Of a stretch of DNA of 64,000 nt, positions 1 to 8,405 are shown piece by piece. Source of the DNA: Chitinophaga fulva (GTDB taxonomy: Bacteria; Bacteroidota; Bacteroidia; Chitinophagales; Chitinophagaceae). The stretch lies in contig NZ_JABBGC010000001.1 in NCBI RefSeq assembly GCF_012927205.1, forward strand, positions 3,782,810-3,846,809, written 5' to 3'. A program made the translations under genes and the position numbers. The notes under the pieces were generated by a model. It was not told where the DNA came from, made no database searches, and saw nothing but the letters and a program-made list of their open reading frames with translations. How positions within the stretch are numbered: position 1 is the first letter of the stretch; each line of letters begins with the position of its first letter.

Positions 1-486
1 GGCACGGAGGTTTTCAATGATGAAAGGCGTCACCGCTTTGGTGAGGGCGGGGCTATCGTAATAGTTGTAGTTGATCTCCTTGCCGCCGGTTTGTTGTTTG
101 GTAAAACCGAGCGGGCATACCGCGCTGATGTAGAATTTTTTGTAGAAGTCCTTCACACCGCCATAAGCATCGATCACATCGTACACAAACACAGATGATG
201 GCTCATGTGTTTTGAAGCCATTGATGGTAATGCCGCATTTTTCAGCCATCCGTTTGGTATCGGTGAAAGGCACGCCGGTGGCGCCGGAGCCGAGGCGGCC
301 GGGGTTGATGCCTAATATCATACGGCGCTGCGCGTGGTCGTTGTAATACTTCTTATAAAACTGTTCCATGATGCCGTTGATCTCCGGGTTTTCACGGAAC
401 GGGTTCATGATACGGATACCATCGGGAAGGTGGCCGTTGAATACAAGGTTTTTATTAAAGTCGATGATCTGGTCTGCGAATGTCAT
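1..486 (-). CDS. SMUG2-like uracil/xanthine DNA glycosylase, C-terminus cut by window edge
   Basis: The first 162 residues are present; the C-terminus lies outside the window. The protein begins MTFADQIIDFNKNL and carries a conserved N-terminal block (MNPFRENPEI) followed by LGINPGRLG, which fits the first catalytic motif (GINPG) of the uracil-DNA glycosylase superfamily in the SMUG2/DUF4918 branch common in Bacteroidota. Members excise deaminated bases such as uracil or xanthine from DNA in base-excision repair. The ATG at 486 is the only start that keeps the conserved N-terminus. It lies 38 bp downstream of the histidine kinase on the same strand, so it may share its transcript. Family assignment rests on recalled motifs. 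Confidence 0.75.
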   Translation of the reverse strand, partial: MTFADQIIDFNKNLVFNGHLPDGIRIMNPFRENPEINGIMEQFYKKYYNDHAQRRMILGINPGRLGSGATGVPFTDTKRMAEKCGITINGFKTHEPSSVFVYDVIDAYGGVKDFYKKFYISAVCPLGFTKQQTGGKEINYNYYDSPALTKAVTPFIIENLRA

Positions 487-524
487 ACGCCAAGATAGGA
501 CAGAATCCGCGAATATCCTGAAGG

Positions 525-2651
525 TTATACCAGCAGGCCGTGCGCGCTGATTTTCTCAAGGATGTCTTCTTCACGGTACGGCTTCATGATGTAGTCATTC
601 AGGCCACTGTTCATATAGCTGGCCACATCATCATCCAGTATATTACCGGTAATGGCGATGATGGTGACGCCGGCCTTTTTCTTGTCGGGCAGCTGCCGTA
701 TCTGCTGTGTGAGGGCAATACCGTCCATGCCGGGAAGATCAATGTCAGTCAGGATCATATCAAACGATTCGCGGGCATAGATGGTCAGCGCCTCTTCGGC
801 GGAGCCGGTGATCACGTGCGAAATGGCAAGCCTGTCCAGCAGGAGGGCCAGCAACTTTTGGTTCAGCACACTGTCTTCCACTACCAGTAGTCGGATGTGG
901 GCAGGAGTGGCAGGGGTGTCGGGGGATTCGGTAGAATTGTTCACGGGCATGGTAATTTTAATGGTACCGGGTGTTTGTACAACAGCGGGATACCTTATTT
1001 CGAAATAGAACGTAGTGCCTTTTCCGGGTGTACTCTTCACTTCTATTTTCCCATCATGCAGGTCGATAATTTTTTTGGCGATATATAGTCCAAGGCCGCT
1101 ACCTTTAGAGACGCCGTTGGGGCCTTGCGTGAAAGCGTCAAACAGGGTAGGGATTACTTCTGCCGGGATACCGTTGCCGGTATCTTTCACTGACACCTGT
1201 AACAGTTCCCCTTCACGCAGCCAGGCTGTTACGGTTATCTCGCCTTTGCTGGTGTATTTGATGGCATTGGCGATCAGGTTGATCAGCACCTGTTTCAGCC
1301 GGAACACGTCGCCATACACCTGTTGTGTAGTGGGGAAATAAATACAGGGCTGCAACCGGAGTGACTTGATGTTGGCCTGTACCTGTAAACTGGTGCAGAC
1401 TTCCTCAATGGCGGTGCGGGGCGAAAACTTCTCCTGTTTCAGGGATGGTTTGCCGCCTTCCATCTGCGTATAATCGAGCACGTTATTGACCACCGACAAC
1501 AACATCTCTGCTGAATTGCGGATGGCGGAAGTTGTTTCTCCGGGCTGTTCCCGCTCCAGCTGACTGGTATAGCCCAGCAAAGAGTGAATGGGTGTCCGTA
1601 TCTCGTGGCTCATAGTAGAAGCAAACTCACTTTTCTGCCGCGCGTATTTCTCGGCCTGCTGTTTGGAACGGAGCAGGGCCAGATCGTATTTATAGAGCCG
1701 GATAATACCATAGATGATGATACCGGTCAGTAACAGTAACAACGGAATTTCCCAATACGTATGTTTGTCCATCGTATACAGGGAATTACCGATGTTCTGG
1801 CTCAGCACCCAGCGTTTTTTGTCTGTTTCCGCGACCATGTTTTTGCGCAGATTGGCCAGTACTTGTTGCAAGGCGTTAAACAATCGCTGGTTGGCCATCA
1901 CAAGCGCATATTCCTTGCGGTTGAGGTTCGCATGGCTCTGCGCTGCCTGCCGCATGAACTGCTGGTAGCTTTGCTGCATCTTCTTCAGGTCTGCAGTAGA
2001 GATAACGCTGGTCTGACTGTCACTGGCTGCATCGCGTTTGATGACTTTTACTTCTTGTTTGGTTTGTACCGCTGCTCGGTTGGAAATAGCGTCCTTGATG
2101 CGACCGAACAATTTCCTTTTAGGCTTGACGGTAGCAGAAGAGGAGGTGATGATGGTATCTATCTGTTCCCGCTGGGGCAGTTTTATCTTTTTCAGTTCCT
2201 GTATCACCACCGGTGTTGCGGCGGTATCCCACTGTTGCGATAGTTGCAGCAGGGAGTCCACATACAGGCGGGTATGAAGGAATAGCTGGGTTTTGGCTTC
2301 CTTGTCGGCCAGTAGCCCCTGCACCTGTTTTTGTTTGGAGGCGGCGCCAATGGCGGTATCAATATGGGCACTCATTGACTCCAGCGAAGCCACATACGAG
2401 TGGAGGTAAGCCGGGTCGTAGGTGAGGGTGTAAAAACGAAAATCGTTGTCTGCTGCGTATAACAGCTGTACGGCCTGATCGATATGTCCGGCATCGGTTT
2501 TGGTGGCCACCAGGTCTCTCACGCCCGCACTCAGCTGATCTGACGCCCGCTTACGCAGAAATATGATCATAAAGAAGGTAACCAGGATGATTACCATCAA
2601 AATGACTATTGCAAACCGGAAAAAACTTTTTCTTTCGTAGGCGTTGTACAT
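525..2651 (-). CDS. Hybrid sensor histidine kinase with C-terminal receiver domain
   Basis: Membrane sensor of a phosphorelay, 708 aa from the chosen start. Order: membrane helix ~13-32; a ~270-residue helical periplasmic sensor without a recognised ligand motif; second helix ~301-320; HisKA with phospho-acceptor His349 in SHEIRTP; HATPase with N-box Asn462, G1 DTGNGIP (490-496) and G2 GSGLGL (517-522); receiver with acidic Glu592/Asp593, phospho-acceptor Asp636 and Lys690. All catalytic residues are present, so autophosphorylation and intramolecular transfer should be possible. The open frame extends to an ATG at 2744, but the extra 31 residues are polar and unlike this family; the ATG at 2651 puts MYNAYERKSF directly before the first helix. 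No DNA-binding output partner is adjacent, so the target is unknown. Confidence 0.9.
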   Translation of the reverse strand: MYNAYERKSFFRFAIVILMVIILVTFFMIIFLRKRASDQLSAGVRDLVATKTDAGHIDQAVQLLYAADNDFRFYTLTYDPAYLHSYVASLESMSAHIDTAIGAASKQKQVQGLLADKEAKTQLFLHTRLYVDSLLQLSQQWDTAATPVVIQELKKIKLPQREQIDTIITSSSATVKPKRKLFGRIKDAISNRAAVQTKQEVKVIKRDAASDSQTSVISTADLKKMQQSYQQFMRQAAQSHANLNRKEYALVMANQRLFNALQQVLANLRKNMVAETDKKRWVLSQNIGNSLYTMDKHTYWEIPLLLLLTGIIIYGIIRLYKYDLALLRSKQQAEKYARQKSEFASTMSHEIRTPIHSLLGYTSQLEREQPGETTSAIRNSAEMLLSVVNNVLDYTQMEGGKPSLKQEKFSPRTAIEEVCTSLQVQANIKSLRLQPCIYFPTTQQVYGDVFRLKQVLINLIANAIKYTSKGEITVTAWLREGELLQVSVKDTGNGIPAEVIPTLFDAFTQGPNGVSKGSGLGLYIAKKIIDLHDGKIEVKSTPGKGTTFYFEIRYPAVVQTPGTIKITMPVNNSTESPDTPATPAHIRLLVVEDSVLNQKLLALLLDRLAISHVITGSAEEALTIYARESFDMILTDIDLPGMDGIALTQQIRQLPDKKKAGVTIIAITGNILDDDVASYMNSGLNDYIMKPYREEDILEKISAHGLLV

Positions 2652-2911
2652 TATTGCATGGATTGGAAGTTGGCACGAAAGAGTGAATGGGACTCTCCGG
2701 CGCGGTGAAATTAACTCATTTTCCGTATCGGTGGTAAAAGCCACTTATGGCGAATATGTTGATGGGTATATGGTTTTAAATAATTGAAATATGCATTATG
2801 ATTAGATATGTATTATTGATTTTTTAAATTCTATATTCAAGTAAATGTTATTTAAAGGTAATTTGTACTTTGCCGTTCTATTCTAAAACAATAATACTTT
2901 CGTGGACGATT

Positions 2912-4141
2912 ATGAACTATTACGCATGGATAATAGCCCCGTTATGCAGCGGCATACTGGCAACTTCCGCCCAAACGCCCGCTCCGGATCCTGGTTACAA
3001 ACTACTACATGAAAAGAATGTGATCGTAAACAGAAACTTCTACCTGTTTACATTGCTTGAATACCTGCCGGAGGTCAACAAGCTCCTGTTAAAAGACACC
3101 GGTATTCAGCGCTGGAACAACATCTTCCGGACCAGGCTGCAGTCTTCCCGCAATCCAATGGACATGCAACTTGACGATGCCACCGTTGCCCGTTTTAATA
3201 CCTGCTGCATGCAAATGCTGCAACAACATCCGAGGGAGATGGGCATACTGCTGCAACACATGCGCCGCTCCGGCTTCTTCCAGTTGTATGCCGGTGAGCC
3301 GGACAGTACACTGCTCACGAAAGCATGGCAGGACGCCGCCAATGGGGTGAACTATATCCTCAGCGCCTATACGACTAACAAAGGCCTCCGGTATCCTAAA
3401 ATTGACTCCGCTTCCTTTTATGTGGAAAGTCCTGCCTATAAACAGGCACTGACAAAATTATTGGTTTCCGTTGACCGCAATACATCACCCAACAGCCTGT
3501 TTTTCCAGTCACCATTGGCGGTGGCGATAGGATTACTGGTACTGAACAAACATGATGAATGTGCCCGGTACATGCCGCTGGAAGAAACTAACAGTGCTGC
3601 CTATACGAAAGTGAAATCGGTCAACTGGGATAAATACACCTACTCGGCACTGCTCATTCCTGGTGCAGGCCCGGGTGATACAGACTCTATCAGCGATGCC
3701 GGTAAAAGCCGCTGCCGCATTGGTGCGGATATGTACCACGATGGGAAAGCTCCTTTTATCATCGTTTCCGGCGGGCACGTACATCCGTTTGGAACACCTT
3801 ACGCAGAAGCGATGGAGATGAAAAAATATATGGTCAGGGAACTAAAGGTACCGGCCGATGCGATTATTGTTGAGCCTCACGCGCGGCATACCACCACCAA
3901 CCTCCGCAACGCTGTCCGCATAGCATGGAAAAGCGGCATGCCCCTGCAAAAAAGAATATTGTGCGTATCTGATGCATTACAATTATATTACGTGGCCAGC
4001 CCTGTTTTTACTAAACGCTGCCAGGAGGAACTAAACTATCTGCCAGGGGCAGATATTCAGCAGGCTGACCTGAACTTTTTATCCTTTATGCCTGACCTGA
4101 AGTCGCTGCAGGCAAATTCCCTGGACCCGCTCGATCCCTGA
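2912..4141 (+). CDS. Secreted YdcF/DUF218-like protein
   Basis: 409 aa. The ATG at 2912 gives a signal peptide (MNYYAWIIAPLCSGILATSA) ending near an AQ/TP junction; the longer frame from 2870 would put 14 extra residues before it. The N-terminal ~230 residues are helical and not recognised. The C-terminal part (about residues 240-375) looks like the DUF218 fold of YdcF/SanA: LLIPGAGPG, then IIVSGGHV, then YAEAMEMKKYM, VEPHARHTTTN and a following LCVSDA strand. DUF218 proteins are linked to envelope integrity or nucleotide binding; no reaction can be assigned here. The protein is likely periplasmic or lipid-facing. It is transcribed alone, between a divergent kinase and an SDR gene 63 bp downstream. 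Confidence 0.7.
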   Translation: MNYYAWIIAPLCSGILATSAQTPAPDPGYKLLHEKNVIVNRNFYLFTLLEYLPEVNKLLLKDTGIQRWNNIFRTRLQSSRNPMDMQLDDATVARFNTCCMQMLQQHPREMGILLQHMRRSGFFQLYAGEPDSTLLTKAWQDAANGVNYILSAYTTNKGLRYPKIDSASFYVESPAYKQALTKLLVSVDRNTSPNSLFFQSPLAVAIGLLVLNKHDECARYMPLEETNSAAYTKVKSVNWDKYTYSALLIPGAGPGDTDSISDAGKSRCRIGADMYHDGKAPFIIVSGGHVHPFGTPYAEAMEMKKYMVRELKVPADAIIVEPHARHTTTNLRNAVRIAWKSGMPLQKRILCVSDALQLYYVASPVFTKRCQEELNYLPGADIQQADLNFLSFMPDLKSLQANSLDPLDP

Positions 4142-4204
4142 TCGCGGGATACAGATGTACAATGGTGAATCGTCTTACTTGTTATTCATAAAACACACTA
4201 CCTC

Positions 4205-5125
4205 ATGTACACTATCCTTGGTGCCGGTGGCGTAATCGCCAATGAACTGGCCAAAGAACTGGTAAAAAACGGAAAACAGGTGCGCCTCGTGAGCCGCTCC
4301 CCACAATCTATTGCCGGCATCACCGATTTGGTGGCTGCTGACATCACCGACGCTGCACAAACCCGCCGCGCGGTAGCCGGCGCTACTGTCGTGTTTCTCA
4401 CGGCAGGACTGAAATATGACCATAAACTCTGGGGGGTAACATGGCCCCGCATCATGACCAATGTTATCGATGCTTGCAAAGCTGAAGGAGCTAAACTGAT
4501 CTTCTTCGATAACGTATACCCTTACGGGTTAGTCAACGGCCCGATGACAGAAACCACCCCCTATAACCCCATCAGCAAAAAAGGAAAAATACGGGCAGCT
4601 ATCGCCACCCAGCTGATGGACGAAGTGAAAGCCGGCCGTATCACTGCCACTATCGCGAGGGCAGCAGATTTCTACGGGCCTGGCGCCGACAAAACAGGTT
4701 TCCTCAATTTGCTGATCATCGACAAATTTAAGAAGAAGAGTTCCGCCATGTGGCTGGGCAAAGACAACGTCACCCATAGCTACACCTTCACCCCGGATGC
4801 CGGCAAAGGGCTCTATCTGCTCTCCCAGGACGATTCCTCCTGGAACCAGGTATGGCATCTGCCCACTACTAATCCAGCTCCGGATGGTAAAGGATATATG
4901 GAAATGATTGCCCGCCAGATGGGCGTAAAACCGAAATACATGAAGCTGAACAGCTTTCTCATCGCTATTTCCGGCCTGTTCGATTCCACCATCCGCGAAC
5001 TGAGAGAAATGTTGTATCAAAGCAACTACCCCTATATTTTCGATTCCTCCAAATTTGAAAAACACTTTAAGGTGAAGCCTACTTCCTATGAAGAAGGTGT
5101 CAGACTTACCCTGCAATATGAATAG
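4205..5125 (+). CDS. NAD(P)-dependent epimerase/dehydratase (atypical SDR)
   Basis: 306 aa cytoplasmic Rossmann-fold enzyme of the extended SDR type. The N-terminus has the cofactor motif GAGGVIA (residues 6-12), followed by a VSRSP segment typical of NADP recognition and an AADITD strand that normally contacts the adenine ring. FFDNVYPYG and ARAADFYGPG are typical extended-SDR strands, but the usual YxxxK dyad is not clear, so it may be a reductase-like or NmrA-like member without epimerase chemistry. The substrate is unknown. It starts 63 bp after the YdcF-like gene and is followed by the SAM-riboswitch promoter, so it is not part of the methionine unit. Confidence 0.78.
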   Translation: MYTILGAGGVIANELAKELVKNGKQVRLVSRSPQSIAGITDLVAADITDAAQTRRAVAGATVVFLTAGLKYDHKLWGVTWPRIMTNVIDACKAEGAKLIFFDNVYPYGLVNGPMTETTPYNPISKKGKIRAAIATQLMDEVKAGRITATIARAADFYGPGADKTGFLNLLIIDKFKKKSSAMWLGKDNVTHSYTFTPDAGKGLYLLSQDDSSWNQVWHLPTTNPAPDGKGYMEMIARQMGVKPKYMKLNSFLIAISGLFDSTIRELREMLYQSNYPYIFDSSKFEKHFKVKPTSYEEGVRLTLQYE

Positions 5126-5149
5126 TCTACAAAATTTGTAGGAAATAAA

Positions 5150-5180
5150 TTTGGTGGTTTGAATTTGTGTCCTATCTTTG
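5150..5180 (+). promoter_or_regulatory. Bacteroidota sigma-A promoter of the SAM-riboswitch transcript
   Basis: TTTG at 5150-5153 and TATCTTTG at 5173-5180 match the -33 (TTTG) and -7 (TAnnTTTG) elements of Bacteroidota housekeeping promoters, with a 19-bp spacer. Transcription would begin near 5185, about 14 nt before the riboswitch aptamer. This is the best-matched promoter in the window. Confidence 0.65.
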
Positions 5181-5198
5181 CACCAGTTCTTTTAATCG

Positions 5199-5305
5199 CT
5201 TATCAAGAAAGGAGGAGGGAAATGGCCCGACGATACCTTAGCAACCTTCATCACGGCACTGATGAAAGGTGCTGCATCCATCCCGGTGAAGCCGGGAAAG
5301 ATAAG
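5199..5305 (+). promoter_or_regulatory. SAM-I (S-box) riboswitch aptamer
   Basis: The segment carries the SAM-I hallmarks in order: 5' P1 strand CTTATC, AAGAAAGGAGGAGGGA, the GGCCCGA / TACCTTAGCAACC core with its kink-turn, AAGGTGCTGCATCC, and the closing P1 strand GATAAG at 5300-5305. SAM-I aptamers bind S-adenosylmethionine and shut off methionine or cysteine genes. A strong intrinsic hairpin follows 46 nt later, then a trans-sulfuration enzyme, so termination in the presence of SAM is the expected mechanism. GCTGCAT at 5271-5277 inside the aptamer is complementary to the first half of the terminator stem (ATGCAGC, 5352-5358). Confidence 0.9.
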
Positions 5306-5351
5306 TATCTACATTTAGAAATTTATTGATTTTCATATTTAGATATTTAAA

Positions 5352-5390
5352 ATGCAGCGAAGAATGCCATTTCTTCGCTGCATTTTTTTT
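5352..5390 (+). terminator. Riboswitch-controlled intrinsic terminator
   Basis: A perfect 13-bp stem (ATGCAGCGAAGAA at 5352-5364 with TTCTTCGCTGCAT at 5371-5383), a 6-nt loop and a run of T residues (5383-5390) lie between the SAM aptamer and the coding start at 5489. The position fits the expression platform of a transcription-attenuating riboswitch. The hairpin sits in the centre of a longer AT-rich imperfect palindrome. Confidence 0.8.
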
Positions 5391-5488
5391 TAAATCACTA
5401 AATTCTAAAATTCCCAAATCCCAAAATTGATTGGCGCTGCATTGAACTTGTTTATTCATTTTTTCATCAAACTAAAAAACAAGTACAG

Positions 5489-6667
5489 ATGAGCACTATC
5501 ACATCACTGATCCATTCTATTCCCGTAGATCCGCAAACAGGCGCAATCGCTGTTCCTATCTACCAGACATCTACTTTCGTACAGGAGGCTCCCGGTGTAA
5601 ACAAAGGATATGACTATGCCCGGTCCAATAATCCCACCCGCGAAACAGCAGAGAAAATCATCGCCGGCCTTGAAGGAGGAGCAGCTGCTTCTGCCTTCGC
5701 CAGCGGACTGGCGGCCATAGACGCAGTCATCAAACTGCTGAAAGCCGGAGATGAAATTGTTGCTGTAGATGATATCTATGGCGGCGCTTTCCGCCTCTTT
5801 CATAAAGTGTATGAAAAATTCGGTATCAAGGTACACTATGTAGATACTGCCGATACGCAGGCAGTATTCCAGGCCATCACACCGGCTACGCGCCTGATAT
5901 GGCTGGAAACACCTACCAATCCGACACTGAAGATTTCTGATATTGCGGCCATCAGCCGTATCGCCAAAGCAAGTAACTGTCTGCTTTGTGTGGACAATAC
6001 TTTTGCTTCACCGGTGCTGCAGCAGCCGCTGGCACTCGGAGCCGATCTGGTCATTCACAGCGCCACCAAATACCTGGGCGGCCACAGCGACCTGATCGCC
6101 GGTGTGGTGGTGTCTAAAACGCCGCAACTGGGAGAGGAGATTAAATTTTATCAGAATGCCTGTGGCGCTATCCTGTCACCGTTCGACAGCTTCCTGCTGA
6201 TACGCGGCATCGAAACGCTGCACCTGCGTATCCGTCAGCACGTGGCTTCTGCACAGGTTATTGCCGAATACCTGGAGCAACATCCGGCGGTGGATAAAGT
6301 GTTTTATCCCGGGTTGCCTTCCCATCCGGGCCATGAACTGGCCAAACAACAAAGCAAAGGCTTTGGCGGCATCATCTCTTTCTCGCTGAAAGATGACCGC
6401 GAAGAGGCAGCTACCGCTTTTGTGACATCTACCCACTATTTTAAACTCGCCGAGAGCCTGGGTGGTATTAAAAGCCTGTTGAGTCACCCCGCTACAATGA
6501 CCCATAAATCCATTCCGGCAGAAAAAAGAAAAGCTGCCGGTGTGAGCGACAGCCTGGTACGTTTATCTGTAGGTCTGGAAGAACCGGCCGACCTGCTCGC
6601 CGATCTGGAACAGGCCTTTACACGCTTACCGCAGCCCGCTTTGGCAGAAACCGGGTTACCAGCATAG
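5489..6667 (+). CDS. Cys/Met-metabolism PLP enzyme (cystathionine gamma-synthase or beta-lyase type)
   Basis: 392 aa, normal length for the trans-sulfuration family. Visible motifs: Tyr41/Tyr43 followed by YARSNNPTR (phosphate and substrate binding, about 43-51), LETPTNPTLK (140-148), Asp169 in VDNTFASP, and the PLP-binding lysine Lys194 in SATKYLGGHSD. These enzymes work as tetramers on homoserine- or cysteine-derived substrates: cystathionine gamma-synthase (MetB), cystathionine beta/gamma-lyase (MetC) or O-acylhomoserine sulfhydrylase (MetZ). Sequence alone does not separate these, but control by a SAM-I riboswitch argues for methionine biosynthesis. The 3' end runs 50 bp into the convergent symporter gene. 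Confidence 0.9.
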   Translation: MSTITSLIHSIPVDPQTGAIAVPIYQTSTFVQEAPGVNKGYDYARSNNPTRETAEKIIAGLEGGAAASAFASGLAAIDAVIKLLKAGDEIVAVDDIYGGAFRLFHKVYEKFGIKVHYVDTADTQAVFQAITPATRLIWLETPTNPTLKISDIAAISRIAKASNCLLCVDNTFASPVLQQPLALGADLVIHSATKYLGGHSDLIAGVVVSKTPQLGEEIKFYQNACGAILSPFDSFLLIRGIETLHLRIRQHVASAQVIAEYLEQHPAVDKVFYPGLPSHPGHELAKQQSKGFGGIISFSLKDDREEAATAFVTSTHYFKLAESLGGIKSLLSHPATMTHKSIPAEKRKAAGVSDSLVRLSVGLEEPADLLADLEQAFTRLPQPALAETGLPA

Positions 6668-7829
6668 CTGCTACGTTGTCTCCCGTCGCGTTTAAAATGG
6701 TGGCCAGCGGATCTACCAATGTGCCGATCACCATCAGCGGCGGGAGCGCCTCCGGAGGGAAACCATATACGGACATCACCAACAGTTCCCCTATATAACC
6801 ACCGTTGGGGATACCACCTTCCACAATGCTTACGATCACGGTGATACCCAGCGCCATCACAATGACGTTGACACTGTCGAAACCCTTGCCAAACATGGCA
6901 AAAACAACCGCCATCTTGATGATGGAGCTGATGCTGGAACCATCTTTATGCAGTGTTGCGCCCAGAGGGACGACCACATTGCCAACAGATGCCGGTACAC
7001 CCATTTTGTGTACCGCTTCCAGGTTGGCCGGAATAGTAGCGATACTGCTACCGGTACCTACAGCCGTGAGGGTAGGAATGATATTGTTTTTCCAGAAAAT
7101 CTTTACCCCTTTGAGACCGCCGGCCACAAAGGCATAGAAGCTGAAGCCAACAAGAAAATAAATGATGCCGAAGCCATAATAGATACCCAGTGAGTGAGCA
7201 TAGGTGCCAAACAGCTGTGGGCCCACGGTGCCCACCTGGTAAGCGAAATATGCGCCCAGTCCCACCGGGCCCGCCTTCATCAACAATGTCAACAGGTCTT
7301 TCATGACCTCATTGCCCGAATGCAGGAAACGCCGGAAAGAGGCGCCCCGTTCTCCCGCCCGCATGGCGGCCATGCCGGTCAATACGGAAAAGATAATGAA
7401 CGGTAACATGTTCTTACGGGAAAGCAGTTCGTAAAATTCGCTGACGGTCAGCAACCGCGTCAGCTGGTCGCCAAAAGTACCAACACTTTCATGACCGGTG
7501 ACAGGTGTCAGCACCACTTTCTGATGAATAGGAAACATCCACACGGCCACAATGGTCAGGAAAGCTGCAATCAGCAGTGTGCTGAGAAATACCAGCGACA
7601 TCACGCCCAATACTTTCCCCAGCCGGTGCGAGGCATCAATATGTGCGATAGCAGATGCAATCGCAAAAAATACCAGCGGTATGACAGCCGTAAATAACAG
7701 GTTGAGAAAAATATCACCAATCGGTTTGATCACTTCCACCTTTGGCCCCAATAGCCCCCCGACTATGGAACCTGCGATAATTCCGCCCAGCAGCAGGAAT
7801 ATACCGCGATAATTTTTGAGGACTTCCAT
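6618..7829 (-). CDS. Dicarboxylate/amino acid:cation symporter (DAACS, GltP/DctA-like)
   Basis: 403 aa inner-membrane secondary transporter with about eight helices and two re-entrant hairpins. The serine-rich hairpin and substrate region TAVGTGSSIATIPANL (about residues 255-270) and the downstream PLGATLHKDGSS segment are diagnostic of the glutamate/aspartate/C4-dicarboxylate family, which couples uptake to H+ or Na+. The N-terminal ATG at 7829 starts just before the first helix. The last 17 codons overlap the convergent PLP-enzyme gene by 50 bp, so the two transcripts are complementary at their 3' ends. The substrate cannot be chosen between glutamate, aspartate and succinate-type acids. 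Confidence 0.92.
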   Translation of the reverse strand: MEVLKNYRGIFLLLGGIIAGSIVGGLLGPKVEVIKPIGDIFLNLLFTAVIPLVFFAIASAIAHIDASHRLGKVLGVMSLVFLSTLLIAAFLTIVAVWMFPIHQKVVLTPVTGHESVGTFGDQLTRLLTVSEFYELLSRKNMLPFIIFSVLTGMAAMRAGERGASFRRFLHSGNEVMKDLLTLLMKAGPVGLGAYFAYQVGTVGPQLFGTYAHSLGIYYGFGIIYFLVGFSFYAFVAGGLKGVKIFWKNNIIPTLTAVGTGSSIATIPANLEAVHKMGVPASVGNVVVPLGATLHKDGSSISSIIKMAVVFAMFGKGFDSVNVIVMALGITVIVSIVEGGIPNGGYIGELLVMSVYGFPPEALPPLMVIGTLVDPLATILNATGDNVAAMLVTRFLPKRAAVSV

Positions 7830-7967
7830 GTATGGAAATTTATTTCTTCCCGAAAGCTAGTACATTTCATGCATATTATTAAATCCGAATGTTAAGCTGA
7901 GATTTGTATGAATAACAACGTTGTCGTCTATACGGATATCGGCAACACAGAATTAAAATCGCTCCTG

Positions 7968-8013
7968 TCTTCGTTATCAGGGGAATCAGTAGTAATCATG
8001 TCCATCATAGTTA
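7968..8013 (+). repeat. GAATCAG intergenic repeat, copy A (diverged)
   Basis: TCTTCGTTATCAGG, then GGAATCAGTAGTAATCATG, then a TCCATCATAGTTA tail. This aligns, with about seven differences including one gap, to two nearly identical copies at 51120-51166 (inverse orientation) and 51292-51338. It lies between the symporter and the OB-fold gene and belongs to no convincing coding frame. Confidence 0.6.
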
Positions 8014-8061
8014 ACATTTTAGCGCTCCCGGTTGTTACACTATCAAACCAACATCGTCCAT

Positions 8062-8391
8062 ATGAAATGTTTGTTACTGGGTTTATTATTACCGTTGTGT
8101 TTTCTTGCCCAGAAAAAGTACTACACCATAGGAGAAGTATTGAAAAACGCACGGCAGTTGAGCTACGACAGTACAACGGTAAAAATCCGGGGATACATTA
8201 CCAAAAAGGTCGGTAAAACCACCTATCTGCTGGAAGACCGTACGGCAGAGATCCGCGTGGATATTGCAGATAAATTCCTGCCTGGCAAACCGTTCAATGA
8301 CAGGGATGAAGTGATCGTGGAAGCCTGGGTACAATATGAAATTAACAAGCCGGTCACCCTGACGGCTAACCGGCCTGTAACGCATGATTAG
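8062..8391 (+). CDS. Secreted YgiW/YdeI-type OB-fold protein
   Basis: 110 aa. The ATG at 8062 gives a signal peptide (MKCLLLGLLLPLCFLAQ) and a mature OB-fold of about 90 residues. The core YTIGEVLKNARQLSYDSTTV, then KIRGYITKKVGKTTYLLEDR and a DADR-like strand ending in VTLTANRPV resembles the NirD/YgiW/YdeI (BOF) family of small periplasmic proteins linked to stress tolerance, possibly cation binding. Upstream ATG or TTG codons would add residues before the signal peptide. The gene ends 14 bp before the convergent TauE gene. Function beyond the fold is unknown. Confidence 0.7.
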   Translation: MKCLLLGLLLPLCFLAQKKYYTIGEVLKNARQLSYDSTTVKIRGYITKKVGKTTYLLEDRTAEIRVDIADKFLPGKPFNDRDEVIVEAWVQYEINKPVTLTANRPVTHD

Positions 8392-8405
8392 AACCAGATG
8401 GTAGA

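Noticed and set aside
5238..5459. Minus-strand frame over the riboswitch
   Set aside because: Covers the aptamer and terminator; the RNA structure on the plus strand explains conservation.
7908..8216. 102-codon open frame upstream of the OB-fold gene
   Set aside because: It runs through the GAATCAG repeat and overlaps the OB-fold gene in another frame; no family features.
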